Shown: in pieces, positions 19,404 to 27,818 of the stretch
Layout of the letters: every line of letters begins with the position of its first letter
Numbering within the stretch: the first letter of the stretch is position 1
Source of the DNA: Nitrosomonas sp. Is79A3
GTDB lineage: Bacteria > Pseudomonadota > Gammaproteobacteria > Burkholderiales > Nitrosomonadaceae
Length of the DNA stretch: 64,000 nucleotides
Reading direction: 5' to 3'
NCBI RefSeq assembly: GCF_000219585.1
Contig: NC_015731.1
Span: 2,728,001 to 2,792,000 of the forward strand
Position numbers and translations under genes: made by a program
Notes under the pieces: generated by a model
Databases searched by the model: none
Told to the model about the DNA's origin: nothing
What the model saw: the letters and a program-made list of their open reading frames with translations, nothing else

Positions 19404-19521
19404 ATCCATCGGATTACTCCGCACACGGGCTCATAAGTCCGGCAACCCTACATAACGAAGCGGCATGATCGACGGCGTATTCCCTTGCCGCTCATCCAAA
19501 ATTGATTTCCATGCCGGGAAC
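19404..19521 (-). pseudogene. Relic of an apbE-like gene
   Basis: The block 19448-19521 aligns with the intact apbE at 20940-21014 (shared runs include GATCGACGGCGTATTCC and TTTCCAT.CCGGGAA). The block 19404-19450 aligns with the apbE 3' end at about 20545-20590 (CATAAGT.CGGCAACCC). The roughly 350 bases between them in apbE are missing, and the frame is broken. This looks like the remains of a second apbE copy, on the same strand and upstream of a PEP-CTERM gene. Confidence 0.6.
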
Positions 19522-19644
19522 AGTAGGTGTACGGATCAATCGCTACCGGTTTAATTTATGTCAATCTACCTTTTCCGGCAAAAATGCAGTTAATACCATG
19601 ACAATATTGACATATACGTACTATAAGAAAAGGAGGAACTTCCT

Positions 19645-19683
19645 ATGGTTTCAGGAAAGAGCTATCTATATAATTCGAATTAA
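19645..19683 (+). CDS. Possible 12-codon leader peptide
   Basis: A perfect AAGGAGG (19630-19636) lies 8 bases before an ATG at 19645 that opens a 12-codon frame ending at TAA 19681-19683, about 90 bases before the PEP-CTERM gene. The strong ribosome site with so short a frame suggests a leader peptide or the start of a decayed gene. There is no other evidence that it is translated. Confidence 0.25.
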   Translation: MVSGKSYLYNSN

Positions 19684-19775
19684 TGGTAGTTGAAAATTAT
19701 TATCGTTTGTTCTGTGTGCTTTTCTGATTGATGGTCATCAGAAAAATTTTTTTAGACTCATTCTGGGAGTTTGAT

Positions 19776-20315
19776 ATGAAAAATAGTTTCCGGGTAAAAG
19801 TATTATCGATTCTTGCAGTATTGTGTTTTGGTATGGGTTCAGCCAGTGCTTCTTCGTTGTATGGACCAAGCTTCAGTCATAATGGGGCGAATTGGGATGC
19901 CATTTTTGGCAACAATAACGTTACTGGGGCCTTTAATGATATTTTTCCTTTTTATTTACCCGCCGGTGCGGGGGGTGATGGAGGAGGTAGTGTAATATCC
20001 GGTTTCGCGCAAACTGGCCCCGATGTATATATTACAAGATTTACTTTATTTGATATTACGACGAATACAATTATCGACACAGGCTCACTAACTCCTGGTA
20101 TTTTTAAGGCTATTAGTTTTCCGGGCCCTTTAAATCCTACTGATCACTATGCGCTTGTCGTGAAAGGCGGCCTCCTCCCCGCAGGCCATGGCAGTGGTTC
20201 ATATGCTGGAAATTTTCATATTTCCCCAATCCCTGAACCGGAAACTTATGCCATGCTGTTGGCTGGCTTAGGTTTGCTCGGATTTATGGCACGCCGCAGA
20301 AAAGAAAGCATTTAA
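19776..20315 (+). CDS. PEP-CTERM sorting-domain exported protein
   Basis: This 179-residue protein has a signal peptide (about 1-23, ending A-S-A-S) and a C-terminal PEP-CTERM anchor: I-P-E-P-E-T-Y-A-M-L, hydrophobic L-A-G-L-G-L-L-G-F and a basic A-R-R-R-K-E tail. Exosortase processing is expected. The body is rich in Gly, Asn and Phe, with no recognised motif. The start is set at 19776 because GGGAG lies 8 bases upstream; a longer frame from 19728 would bury the signal peptide. It is followed by a strong terminator. Confidence 0.85.
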   Translation: MKNSFRVKVLSILAVLCFGMGSASASSLYGPSFSHNGANWDAIFGNNNVTGAFNDIFPFYLPAGAGGDGGGSVISGFAQTGPDVYITRFTLFDITTNTIIDTGSLTPGIFKAISFPGPLNPTDHYALVVKGGLLPAGHGSGSYAGNFHISPIPEPETYAMLLAGLGLLGFMARRRKESI

Positions 20316-20339
20316 TTTGGTTTAGCTGCATTTCAGACG

Positions 20340-20370
20340 GCCCCGCATCATTGGCGGGGCTTGTTTTTTC
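20340..20370 (+). terminator. Intrinsic terminator after the PEP-CTERM gene
   Basis: GCCCCGC (20340-20346) pairs with GCGGGGC (20354-20360) around a 7-base loop and is followed by TTGTTTTTT. It lies 25 bases past the stop codon. The remaining bases up to 20518 show nothing further. Confidence 0.85.
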
Positions 20371-20518
20371 TGGAAATAAGTGTGATAGCGCGGCATAGTT
20401 AAATCACCGCCGGCAAAACCGAAATCCGGCATCTATTAACCGCTCAAAAGCGGCAACAAGTTGGCTCCACCTAAAAAGTCGGCATCACATGCCAAGTTTC
20501 AGCTGATCAATCAAGCAT

Positions 20519-21433
20519 TCACAACCTCTCTTCCATCAACGATCCGCCTGATTCTCCTTGCACATTGACCCATAAGTGCGGCAACCCGAGTGCATCAAGC
20601 CATGCAGGACCATCTTCTTCTTTCAGCATAGCGATAGTCGATGCGCTACCGGCGACGACACAAAACTCACCGATGACGCTGACTGCCGCCATATAATTGA
20701 CCGGCTGGCCGGTTTTTGGATTCAACACATGACCGTAGCGCACGCCATTTAAGGTAATGCACCGTTCGTAATCGCCACTGCTTGCCAGTGCGCCGGAATG
20801 CAGCAGCAGTGTTTGTAATATGCCGCCGGGTTTGCGTGGATGGCGGATAGCGATACGCCAGGGGCTGCCATCATCATGCGGGCCAATAATTTTGATGTCA
20901 CCGCCCAGATTAACGATGCCATGATTAATCCCAGCATCCCGGCATAATGAAGCGGCACGATCGACGGCGTATTCCTTGACTACCCCGCCAAAATCTATTT
21001 CCATACCGGGAATAGTAAATACCAGGAGCGGCCGTTGCCAGTTTATTTTACGCCAGCCTATCATTTCGAGCAGAGATGCAATCGCTTCCTGCGCAGGTAT
21101 GATTCCCGATTTAAAATCCCAGGCGCGGCGCAGAATCCCGGAAGTAATATCAAATAGGCCATCACTTTGTTGATAACAGGTGTCTGCGTAGTCGATTAAC
21201 CCGGCAGTTTCATCATCCACTCTAATGTGACCGCCTTGTGCTGCGATACGGTTAATTTCGGATAAGAAACTGTCAGTGCGATAGCGGGAATATTTAGCCT
21301 CCAGACGATACACGTCATCCATGGCAACTTTGGCTGCACGCTTCGCTTTCTGAGCACTGCCAGCATAAAGCTGAATCGAGCAGGGTGAACCCATCGCTTT
21401 AAAATCATAGTGACAGTACTTTAGATGAGCCAT
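20519..21433 (-). CDS. apbE: ApbE-like FAD:protein FMN transferase with altered metal motif
   Basis: This 304-residue protein is related to the flavin transferases that attach FMN to Thr/Ser of target proteins using FAD and Mg. Seen are A-M-G-S-P-C near the start, D-F-G-G-V-V-K-E-Y-A near 157, N-L-G-G-D-I near 185 and H-V-L-N-P-K-T-G near 243. The C-terminal metal motif, usually D-x-x-x-T, reads G-S-A-S-T here, so the aspartate is missing. No signal peptide is visible from the chosen start at 21433, which follows the DUF3570 stop by 64 bases. It is the last gene of the thioredoxin-DUF4266-DUF3570 cluster, a known conserved neighbourhood. Confidence 0.8.
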   Translation of the reverse strand: MAHLKYCHYDFKAMGSPCSIQLYAGSAQKAKRAAKVAMDDVYRLEAKYSRYRTDSFLSEINRIAAQGGHIRVDDETAGLIDYADTCYQQSDGLFDITSGILRRAWDFKSGIIPAQEAIASLLEMIGWRKINWQRPLLVFTIPGMEIDFGGVVKEYAVDRAASLCRDAGINHGIVNLGGDIKIIGPHDDGSPWRIAIRHPRKPGGILQTLLLHSGALASSGDYERCITLNGVRYGHVLNPKTGQPVNYMAAVSVIGEFCVVAGSASTIAMLKEEDGPAWLDALGLPHLWVNVQGESGGSLMEERL

Positions 21434-21497
21434 GTTGTTACACTCAGGTAGCTCTGGGAAAGTTGTGAAAGTTATAGAAAAACAAATTTCATTTTTC

Positions 21498-24212
21498 TTA
21501 AAACCGGTAACTCCAGGTCGCTGACAGGGCTCCCTGACGATCCAGCTGGAATCCGTTGAAATCACTCTTGACCGGTTGTATCCATTCGAAACCGAAACGG
21601 TTACCGGCGAACCGTCCGCCGGGAATTCTGGCGTTCAATCCCAACCCGACATCCCAGAATTGTCCGCCATAATTCGCCGGAAAATCCATCGGACCGATAC
21701 GCGCACTAAATTGATTAAAGTCTCGCTGTATGGCATCTTGCCAAGTGTATATGCCACGCACGGTGGCAGTCAGCCAATGGGCTAAATCGTAACCGCCCCA
21801 AGTTGTCGCCTGGAACACATCACCCAAACGGTAGCCTGATTTATTTTGATCTTCCATACGCTTAACACCGCTCAACTGTGTACCCCAAGACCAGCGGCTC
21901 TTTTCTCCGGCATATGTCAGACTGGGCGTAAAATCCCAGGTGCCGCTACCCAGTTGCATGCCAAAATGAATCAACCCGCCATCCGCTTGATGCGTACGCC
22001 GCACTTCGATATCCACTTTTCCGGTTGGTGCACTGAATCCTAAATTCGCATGGACACGATGCCCGGGGATATTTAGCAACTTAATCAATGATGAAAAATA
22101 GGTATCGCCTATGGCACCTGTTTCATGTCCCGCTGCACCATGATGTCCATGTGCTCCCGAAGTGTCGATTTTTGCCCCGGCTAATTGGCGCAAATTCATA
22201 TCCATATCCATAAAGGTAGGCATCAGCATGACATTGAGCCACCTAGTTGGTGCATACATCAGATCAACCATATGCATACGCATATCCATGTATGTGGGCG
22301 TAAATTGACACGAACCGTTCCCGCACCCTTGATCAATGATCGCTTGATCACTCGTTTTATGTGTGCCATGCATCATATTTCCACCGGTCCAGTTATACAT
22401 AAATCGATAACCCGCCATAAAATCTCCGGGTTTATCGAGCATATGACCAAACATGATACCCGCAGGGGGAATTTTGTGATGGTGATGCGAGGAGTTATGA
22501 CGATGTGAATCGGAAGATCCACCTGAACCACCAATCGGCAGCGAAGTAACCGGTTCAATATCAAACTTTACCGCCGCATTCGCTACATAATAATCAAAAT
22601 CAGCAAAACTGTTATTTCCGCCATTACCAATCTGCATCGAACTGGCACGCGTATAGTATTCAAAACCGGCTTCCAGCGCGACGCCTTTGCCGAGAATTTT
22701 ACTCAATATCACGCCGCCGCTTAGCGCGCCAAACCCTGCCAAGCGATGATCGCTGGAAAAATTATCGGGTAATTTTCCAGCATCAAACAACGTTGTTTTA
22801 GGCTGTGGATTAGCCAAAAACCCATCAACCGGATTACCGTTTTGATCAACCAGATTAAAAGGATCGCTACCAAAATACTGGATAGCGGGATTTTTCCCAT
22901 CAAACCAGACTTGTCGTCCGAGACTATCGGTTTCTTGTCTCCGGTAAGCTTGCTGAGAAAATAAATAAGGACGGTAAAAACTGGCAGAATCTTGTGAATA
23001 ATAACGAATCCGCGGCGTCAAAGTCCACCCGCTTCCAATCGGCTGCACCCAGCTTGCATCAAAGGTATGCGTATTCACGCCCCAATCGTCTACCGATAAC
23101 CTGTAGCCCAGGTGCATGGCCGCATTAAACGGACTGACATAGTGAACATACTTAGCGTTTAAGGCTACTTGATTACGAATATCCGGCCGCTGCTCGATCA
23201 GAGCACGCACATCCCCAGTAATTGTACTTTTGTTCAAACTGGCCGGATCAATAAAGATGATCGAGGTTGCTTTGTAAGGATTCTCCAGAAATCCGTTGCT
23301 ATGCGTGTAGCCAATATTGGCGTCTATCAATGCATTTTTACTCAATACCTGGGTTAGGCCAACGTTTGCGATCCAGTCCTGGCGATTACCCCGCAAAATC
23401 TCGGAACCATTACGATTAACAATTTGCTGTGCATACGCAGTTTTGGTGATATACGGAGATGAATCGCCATCGAGAATTGCGCCGACTTGACTGTGCGTAT
23501 AGCCGCCGCCAAATTTAACGCTGGTCAGTTTCTGATTAAAATCCAGGCGGCCACCGATATTGCCAAAGCTCGATTGATAATCTCTTTCTCTGGAAAATCC
23601 CCCGCCCACGTTCACAGCCGACTCATTCCACTCATGACTCAAACCAAAATTAGCTTGCCGGCGTGTTTCCGGAGAAGCAGACGACATGACGAGGACGGAT
23701 CGGCTATCAACAACGCCCGTTGATTGTTTAGTAATGGGATCAGTTCCAATGGGATTTAGATCTCGGTCTAAAAGTATTGTGCTATTCAGAATAGGCGAGG
23801 CACCGGCCACTACCCCATTGACGGTATACGGACGATTACCGCCATTGGTAGCCAATGGCGTTGTAGTTACAGGTGTTGCGCCTGACCAAGTATCTTGCGT
23901 ATAGCCAAAAGAAAATTTGGTGCGATCGGTGAGAGAAAAAATGCCACTGCCATGCAAAACATCGGCGCTGATTGGTTTTAAGCTATTCGGAGCACCATAA
24001 AGATTGCGTTCACCTTCCTGGTAACGGCTGTATTGAAAATTGATTCGATCTGTACCTGCCGCGTGCCCTGAAGTTATCAATAGACCGGGCAATACAAGCG
24101 CTGCCGAGGTTAATGCTTGTAGCGTAGTATTTCTTGGCTTTGCAGACTGTACTTCCGGATTTTTTAATTGATGATTGCTGCCCGGGCGTTGGGGCATACT
24201 ATTCCGTTGCAA
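21498..24212 (-). CDS. DUF3570 outer-membrane-like protein fused to a Met/His-rich transporter-like barrel
   Basis: This 904-residue exported protein has a signal-like hydrophobic stretch (about 32-52). Residues 55-555 resemble DUF3570, with alternating beta strands as in an outer-membrane barrel. A His-rich linker (about 565-580) leads into a second beta domain (about 580-904) full of Met and His (for example G-G-N-M-M-H-G-T and M-D-M-R-M-H-M) and ending in F, like outer-membrane MetA/transporter-type proteins. The second half looks like a fusion onto ordinary DUF3570. The Met/His richness suggests copper contact. It sits between the DUF4266 lipoprotein and ApbE genes. Confidence 0.7.
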   Translation of the reverse strand: MQRNSMPQRPGSNHQLKNPEVQSAKPRNTTLQALTSAALVLPGLLITSGHAAGTDRINFQYSRYQEGERNLYGAPNSLKPISADVLHGSGIFSLTDRTKFSFGYTQDTWSGATPVTTTPLATNGGNRPYTVNGVVAGASPILNSTILLDRDLNPIGTDPITKQSTGVVDSRSVLVMSSASPETRRQANFGLSHEWNESAVNVGGGFSRERDYQSSFGNIGGRLDFNQKLTSVKFGGGYTHSQVGAILDGDSSPYITKTAYAQQIVNRNGSEILRGNRQDWIANVGLTQVLSKNALIDANIGYTHSNGFLENPYKATSIIFIDPASLNKSTITGDVRALIEQRPDIRNQVALNAKYVHYVSPFNAAMHLGYRLSVDDWGVNTHTFDASWVQPIGSGWTLTPRIRYYSQDSASFYRPYLFSQQAYRRQETDSLGRQVWFDGKNPAIQYFGSDPFNLVDQNGNPVDGFLANPQPKTTLFDAGKLPDNFSSDHRLAGFGALSGGVILSKILGKGVALEAGFEYYTRASSMQIGNGGNNSFADFDYYVANAAVKFDIEPVTSLPIGGSGGSSDSHRHNSSHHHHKIPPAGIMFGHMLDKPGDFMAGYRFMYNWTGGNMMHGTHKTSDQAIIDQGCGNGSCQFTPTYMDMRMHMVDLMYAPTRWLNVMLMPTFMDMDMNLRQLAGAKIDTSGAHGHHGAAGHETGAIGDTYFSSLIKLLNIPGHRVHANLGFSAPTGKVDIEVRRTHQADGGLIHFGMQLGSGTWDFTPSLTYAGEKSRWSWGTQLSGVKRMEDQNKSGYRLGDVFQATTWGGYDLAHWLTATVRGIYTWQDAIQRDFNQFSARIGPMDFPANYGGQFWDVGLGLNARIPGGRFAGNRFGFEWIQPVKSDFNGFQLDRQGALSATWSYRF

Positions 24213-24254
24213 ATTTTATTGACCTAAAGAAAACGAATTCTAGCAGGAATCAGT

Positions 24255-24509
24255 TTAATAACAACCGCAACCGCCACCACCTGCAGAAGATTTATGGCTT
24301 GGCGCCGCTTCGCGGCTACTGTAATTGTGTGACTGTATTTCACTTTGCAACGGGTAGGGATCCAATTCCATCTGCGGCTTTGCCAGATTTCCTCGTTCCC
24401 AGGCACTCACATGGGCACAACCGGCCGATAGCCCGACACAAATTAAAAGGACCAATTTAACTATAACATGTTGATTTCTTTTCATATCAGTTAAGAAAAT
24501 CTCTGTCAT
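24255..24509 (-). CDS. DUF4266-type small lipoprotein
   Basis: This 84-residue protein has a lipobox L-S-A-G-C at about 27-31, a conserved W-E-R-G-N-L-A-K-P motif just after it and a C-terminal G-G-G-G-C-G-C-Y tail with two cysteines, the signature of DUF4266. The start at 24509 lies 2 bases after the thioredoxin stop, so translation is coupled; an internal ATG at 24485 would give a cleaner signal. The family occurs beside DUF3570 and ApbE. The terminal CGC may bind metal or be a redox partner of the thioredoxin. Confidence 0.75.
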   Translation of the reverse strand: MTEIFLTDMKRNQHVIVKLVLLICVGLSAGCAHVSAWERGNLAKPQMELDPYPLQSEIQSHNYSSREAAPSHKSSAGGGGCGCY

Positions 24510-24511
24510 TC

Positions 24512-25018
24512 CTAGGGATGTTCCATCACGAGTTGCGTAATTAAAGCACGCAATTCTTCAGTTTCGCCAGGGCGGAATCCTTGATGAATATGGCGAATGG
24601 TTCCTTTCCGGTCTATGACATAGGATGTTGGCATAGCCATTACTTCAAAAACCTTGGCACATTCTTTATTTGAGTCTACAACAATGGAAAAATTAGCCGG
24701 ATACTTAACAAGAAATTCCTGAGCATCTTTAATTTTTTCATCCAGATTGACACCGATTACATGCAAACCCTTATCCTTCAAATCATGATCCAGTTGATTT
24801 AGAAAAGAAAAGGATTTTACGCAGGGCGGGCACCACGATGCCCAGAAATCCACATAGACAACTTCTCCCTTCAGTTCTTGTAAATTATGCGCAGGGCTAC
24901 CATCCAATGTCGTCAATGTACAGGAAGGGGATACCTGATCCAGGTGCTCCGCAAATGATGCGGTTGCAAACAGACACCACATTGAAAATATCAAAAATAA
25001 TAATTTTATTTTTTTCAT
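24512..25018 (-). CDS. TlpA-like exported thioredoxin-fold protein
   Basis: This 168-residue protein has a signal peptide (about 1-23) and a thioredoxin fold with the active site W-A-S-W-C-P-P-C near residue 58-65 and a cis-proline segment A-M-P-T-S near 132. It is a reductant or thiol-exchange protein of the periplasm. Its position directly upstream of the cysteine-tailed DUF4266 lipoprotein and the DUF3570/ApbE genes suggests it keeps one of them reduced or helps in metal loading. Confidence 0.85.
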   Translation of the reverse strand: MKKIKLLFLIFSMWCLFATASFAEHLDQVSPSCTLTTLDGSPAHNLQELKGEVVYVDFWASWCPPCVKSFSFLNQLDHDLKDKGLHVIGVNLDEKIKDAQEFLVKYPANFSIVVDSNKECAKVFEVMAMPTSYVIDRKGTIRHIHQGFRPGETEELRALITQLVMEHP

Positions 25019-25074
25019 TGCAAATTTACCTAAACGAACTTAAAAAAAATTGTGTAATTCAAACAATAGGGACA

Positions 25075-25533
25075 TTACTCAAATTGTTGAACAGTAATAT
25101 CCGTTCCCGTGTGTACTTCACTCGCAGTCATACAATGATACGATACAAGAAAAGATCGGGCACCCGCAGCAGTCTTGTTTACCAGTAAAAAATAGACACC
25201 ATTCCCGCCACGCACACTGACCGCGGGACTGAAATTACTATCACCTGAAACCGGATCAGTCGTGCTGTTTGCGTGGTTTCCTTTGATTATTTGCAAATTA
25301 ACCAGTAGTTTATCTTGCGGCGGCGAAGCATCCTTAATACTGGCAATCAAGTGATCTGCATCCCCATTGCCATCATTAAAACAAGTAACCAACGCGTATC
25401 CAGTAAAGCCCGCGACATTACCGTTGGGATCCATGGTAGCACCTGCATCATGCGCACTGCTTACACCCGCATAACCGAGAAAAACTACAAAAAAAATAAT
25501 CTTTACTGCTTTATCGAAAAGTTTTTGCTGCAT
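25075..25533 (-). CDS. Exported protein of unknown function with N-terminal mature histidine
   Basis: This 152-residue protein has a signal peptide (about 8-27). The predicted cut G-V-S-S-A|H-D-A-G leaves His as the first mature residue, a geometry used for copper binding in histidine-brace proteins. Two cysteines (C-F-N-D near 60 and Y-H-C-M-T near 132) could form a disulfide. No family was recognised. It lies just upstream of the TlpA-DUF4266-DUF3570 cluster on the same strand. Confidence 0.5.
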   Translation of the reverse strand: MQQKLFDKAVKIIFFVVFLGYAGVSSAHDAGATMDPNGNVAGFTGYALVTCFNDGNGDADHLIASIKDASPPQDKLLVNLQIIKGNHANSTTDPVSGDSNFSPAVSVRGGNGVYFLLVNKTAAGARSFLVSYHCMTASEVHTGTDITVQQFE

Positions 25534-25608
25534 GATTGTGTAACCCTCAAGTGAAATACCTGTTTTGTTAAATATTAAGAATTCTACAATCCCTCTCCTG
25601 ATGATAGC

Positions 25609-25643
25609 CGGACACGAATGCCAGACTGACTCATTCGTGTCCG
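25609..25643. terminator. Stable hairpin after the first YcnI-like gene
   Basis: CGGACACGAATG (25609-25620) is perfectly complementary to 25632-25643 with an 11-base loop. It lies 34 bases past the stop at 25677 on the minus strand. There is no T-run on either side, so it may be a weak terminator or an mRNA stabiliser. Confidence 0.5.
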
Positions 25644-25676
25644 CCGTCTATGCCAATGTTAATGACAATATCTAAA

Positions 25677-26453
25677 TTACTGAGGCCATATTTGATTACC
25701 ATCAATGTTAATCCGCAAGTCACGATTTAACTGATTAGCTGATGGTTTAACCACGACATCAACCCCTGCGCCGCACGATGCCGGTAAGGGAGTGATACTG
25801 CGCGTGACTTTCAATGTAGCAGGTGAATCGAAACCATGAAGTCCTGTGCCATCATAAATCGAACCGACTGCAGGTGTCCACATTTGAACCGTTTCATCAC
25901 TAAACCCTGCCGCATTAGTAATTTGGCAAATATCAACAATCCCAAGAACAAATGTCACGCTTTTTGCGCAAGAAGCTTCGTTGATAATAACACCTGCAGT
26001 TGTGAATGGAACTACCGCTCTAAAACCACCCGTCAAACCACTACCACCGCCAGTCCAAAAGCCAAGCTTATTACCCAAAGAATCCTTTATATATCCTTCA
26101 TAGGCAAAGATACTTCGATCTTGAACTTTGGTGACAGGATTGCCCCAATTGGTTACAAAATCAGTCAGAGATCCGGTGTGCGGCGCGCCATCGACCGTTA
26201 TGATCGAATCCTTACCGTCTGGAAATACTGCAACTGTTCCAATCGTATTGGCATCCACTGCACCCGTCGCTGGATTTTCACAGCCATGCGCAATCACCAC
26301 GGCATTATAGTCACTGCCGTGCATTGCCGAATTCTCTTGTATTTCTGGTGTTTTTAAACGAGTGTGCGCAAACGCGAACTGCGATGCACCAGCCAATCCG
26401 ACTGCTGTCATCAAAATTAAAGCACGCATTTTAAATTTTGTAGACTTCAACAT
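25677..26453 (-). CDS. YcnI/DUF1775-like exported protein with predicted mature N-terminal His
   Basis: This 258-residue protein has a signal peptide ending A-F-A|H-T-R-L, so mature His1 is expected. It resembles the YcnI (DUF1775) group in its order: N-terminal His, an acidic E-I-Q-E-N, a V-V-I-A-H-G-C-E motif near 52 and an N-W-G segment later. YcnI proteins bind copper through His1, Glu and Trp (a mono-histidine brace). It is a paralogue of the next gene. A strong AAAGGAG precedes the ATG. Copper handling is inferred, not seen. Confidence 0.5.
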   Translation of the reverse strand: MLKSTKFKMRALILMTAVGLAGASQFAFAHTRLKTPEIQENSAMHGSDYNAVVIAHGCENPATGAVDANTIGTVAVFPDGKDSIITVDGAPHTGSLTDFVTNWGNPVTKVQDRSIFAYEGYIKDSLGNKLGFWTGGGSGLTGGFRAVVPFTTAGVIINEASCAKSVTFVLGIVDICQITNAAGFSDETVQMWTPAVGSIYDGTGLHGFDSPATLKVTRSITPLPASCGAGVDVVVKPSANQLNRDLRINIDGNQIWPQ

Positions 26454-26521
26454 TTATAAGGCTCCTTTATCTATTTTATTTTTTATTTACTACTGTCATT
26501 CACTATTTGCTTTTTTATAAG

Positions 26522-26560
26522 AACCCTCGCTTTAAAAAGCAGGAGGGAAAAGCGAGGGTT
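26522..26560. terminator. Stable hairpin after the second YcnI-like gene
   Basis: AACCCTCGCTTT (26522-26533) is perfectly complementary to AAAGCGAGGGTT (26549-26560) with a 15-base loop. It stands 33 bases past the stop at 26593 on the minus strand. It lacks a T-run, like the hairpin after the paralogous gene. Confidence 0.5.
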
Positions 26561-26592
26561 TCATAAAACCAAACTGTACTCAACACTTACCG

Positions 26593-27327
26593 TTACTTTG
26601 GCCAAACTTGACTGCCGTCAATTTTGATCGGCATATCACGGTTTATTTGAGCGGCGGAAGGTTTCACTTCAACTGCCAAGCCCGTACCACAGGATGCGGG
26701 CAGAGTGCTGGTGCGTGTAATTATCAATGATGCCGGACCATCATCTGTCGCACTCACCCGGTCATAAGGTGTACCGAGACCAGTGTGAGTCCATAAATTA
26801 ACCGTTTCGTCGCTAAAACCGGAGGCAGGGGTAATTTGACAAATATCTGCAATGGATATATAGAATTTCACACTTTTTGCGCAGGATGTAGGCTCAATGA
26901 TCACGGCACTGGTTCTGAATGGAATAAAACCAAGCAGTTGGTGCGGCAACGGAGAGCCGCCGCCTGCCCAGAAACCAACAACATTTCCATTGGTATCTGT
27001 TTTCTCATCTTCATAGCTAAAGACAGCGCGGTTTAATATTTTCTGATTTGCATTGCCCCAGTTTTGAACAAAATCAGTCAAAGCACCAGTATGCGCCGCG
27101 CCATCAACGGTGATCGTGGAATCCACGCCGTCAGGAAATACTACGCTGGTTCCTATTACCGAATTCTCTCCACAACCATGCCCGATAACGACATTATTAG
27201 CCGTCCGGGTATTTTCATTAATTGTTGCTGTTTCAAGCCGAGTATGCGCTTGTACATTCAGCCCTACACTTGTTGTCATTACAGCCATTATTGAAACTGC
27301 AAAAATCTTTTTACTGTATTTATTCAT
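26593..27327 (-). CDS. YcnI/DUF1775-like exported protein, paralogue of the adjacent gene
   Basis: This 244-residue protein has a signal peptide ending V-Q-A|H-T-R-L and the same body as its neighbour: V-V-I-G-H-G-C-G, F-P-D-G-V-D-S, W-A-G-G-G-S, S-C-A-K-S-V and a C-terminal D-G-S-Q-V-W-P-K. The two copies have diverged, so the duplication is old. The start at 27327 is preferred over 27417 because it begins the signal peptide (MNKYSKK). Three exported proteins with predicted mature His lie in a row here, upstream of a TlpA gene. Confidence 0.5.
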   Translation of the reverse strand: MNKYSKKIFAVSIMAVMTTSVGLNVQAHTRLETATINENTRTANNVVIGHGCGENSVIGTSVVFPDGVDSTITVDGAAHTGALTDFVQNWGNANQKILNRAVFSYEDEKTDTNGNVVGFWAGGGSPLPHQLLGFIPFRTSAVIIEPTSCAKSVKFYISIADICQITPASGFSDETVNLWTHTGLGTPYDRVSATDDGPASLIITRTSTLPASCGTGLAVEVKPSAAQINRDMPIKIDGSQVWPK

Positions 27328-27615
27328 TTCTTCTATCCCTAACCTACTAATCAATTTTATAATTCTATGTACAATCTTTTTGGTACCAGCCAATCTAGAC
27401 TCCCAAAAACCATGCACAACCGGATGTTTTATGCTAAAAACGATTTAATAATTGATGCATAACCAAACCACACTTGGACTTTCCATCAAAGATTTTGGAT
27501 TTTTGTGCTAACAACTCTTTCATCAATCCATTGAACCATGTAGAAAACAGAAAACCGTTCAGCTATCACATTTCATATTACGAGTGATTGTCTTGCTTTA
27601 TATGGAAAACATCAA

Positions 27616-27719
27616 TGCGGCAAATTGTCGCACCCTGTCGATCAAATAGTGCAATCCCACGCCACGATTAAATCTCAGTCGTCTCAAATAGACCTGTCGG
27701 GATGCGGCAATTTGTCGCA
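27616..27719. promoter_or_regulatory. Twin near-palindromic sites TGCGGCAA(A/T)TTGTCGCA
   Basis: Two 17-base sites, 27616-27632 and 27703-27719, differ only at the central base. Each is a near-perfect inverted repeat (TGCGGCAA versus TTGTCGCA), and they are 87 bases apart. They lie in the divergent gap between the YcnI-like gene and the spermidine-synthase-like gene. They look like paired binding sites of a dimeric regulator. No gene was found in the gap 27328-27818. Confidence 0.55.
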
Positions 27720-27818
27720 TTCCATAATTAAGGATTTAACTTTAGAATTCTCACGCTTTGTTAATTGACGCGGCACTCCTGGCTTTTTTGCACATGCCTT
27801 CCTTTTATAGTAAATAGA

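Noticed and set aside
27745..27790. Possible sigma-54 promoter near the twin palindromes
   Set aside because: The GG and GC doublets do not have the required 10-base spacing.
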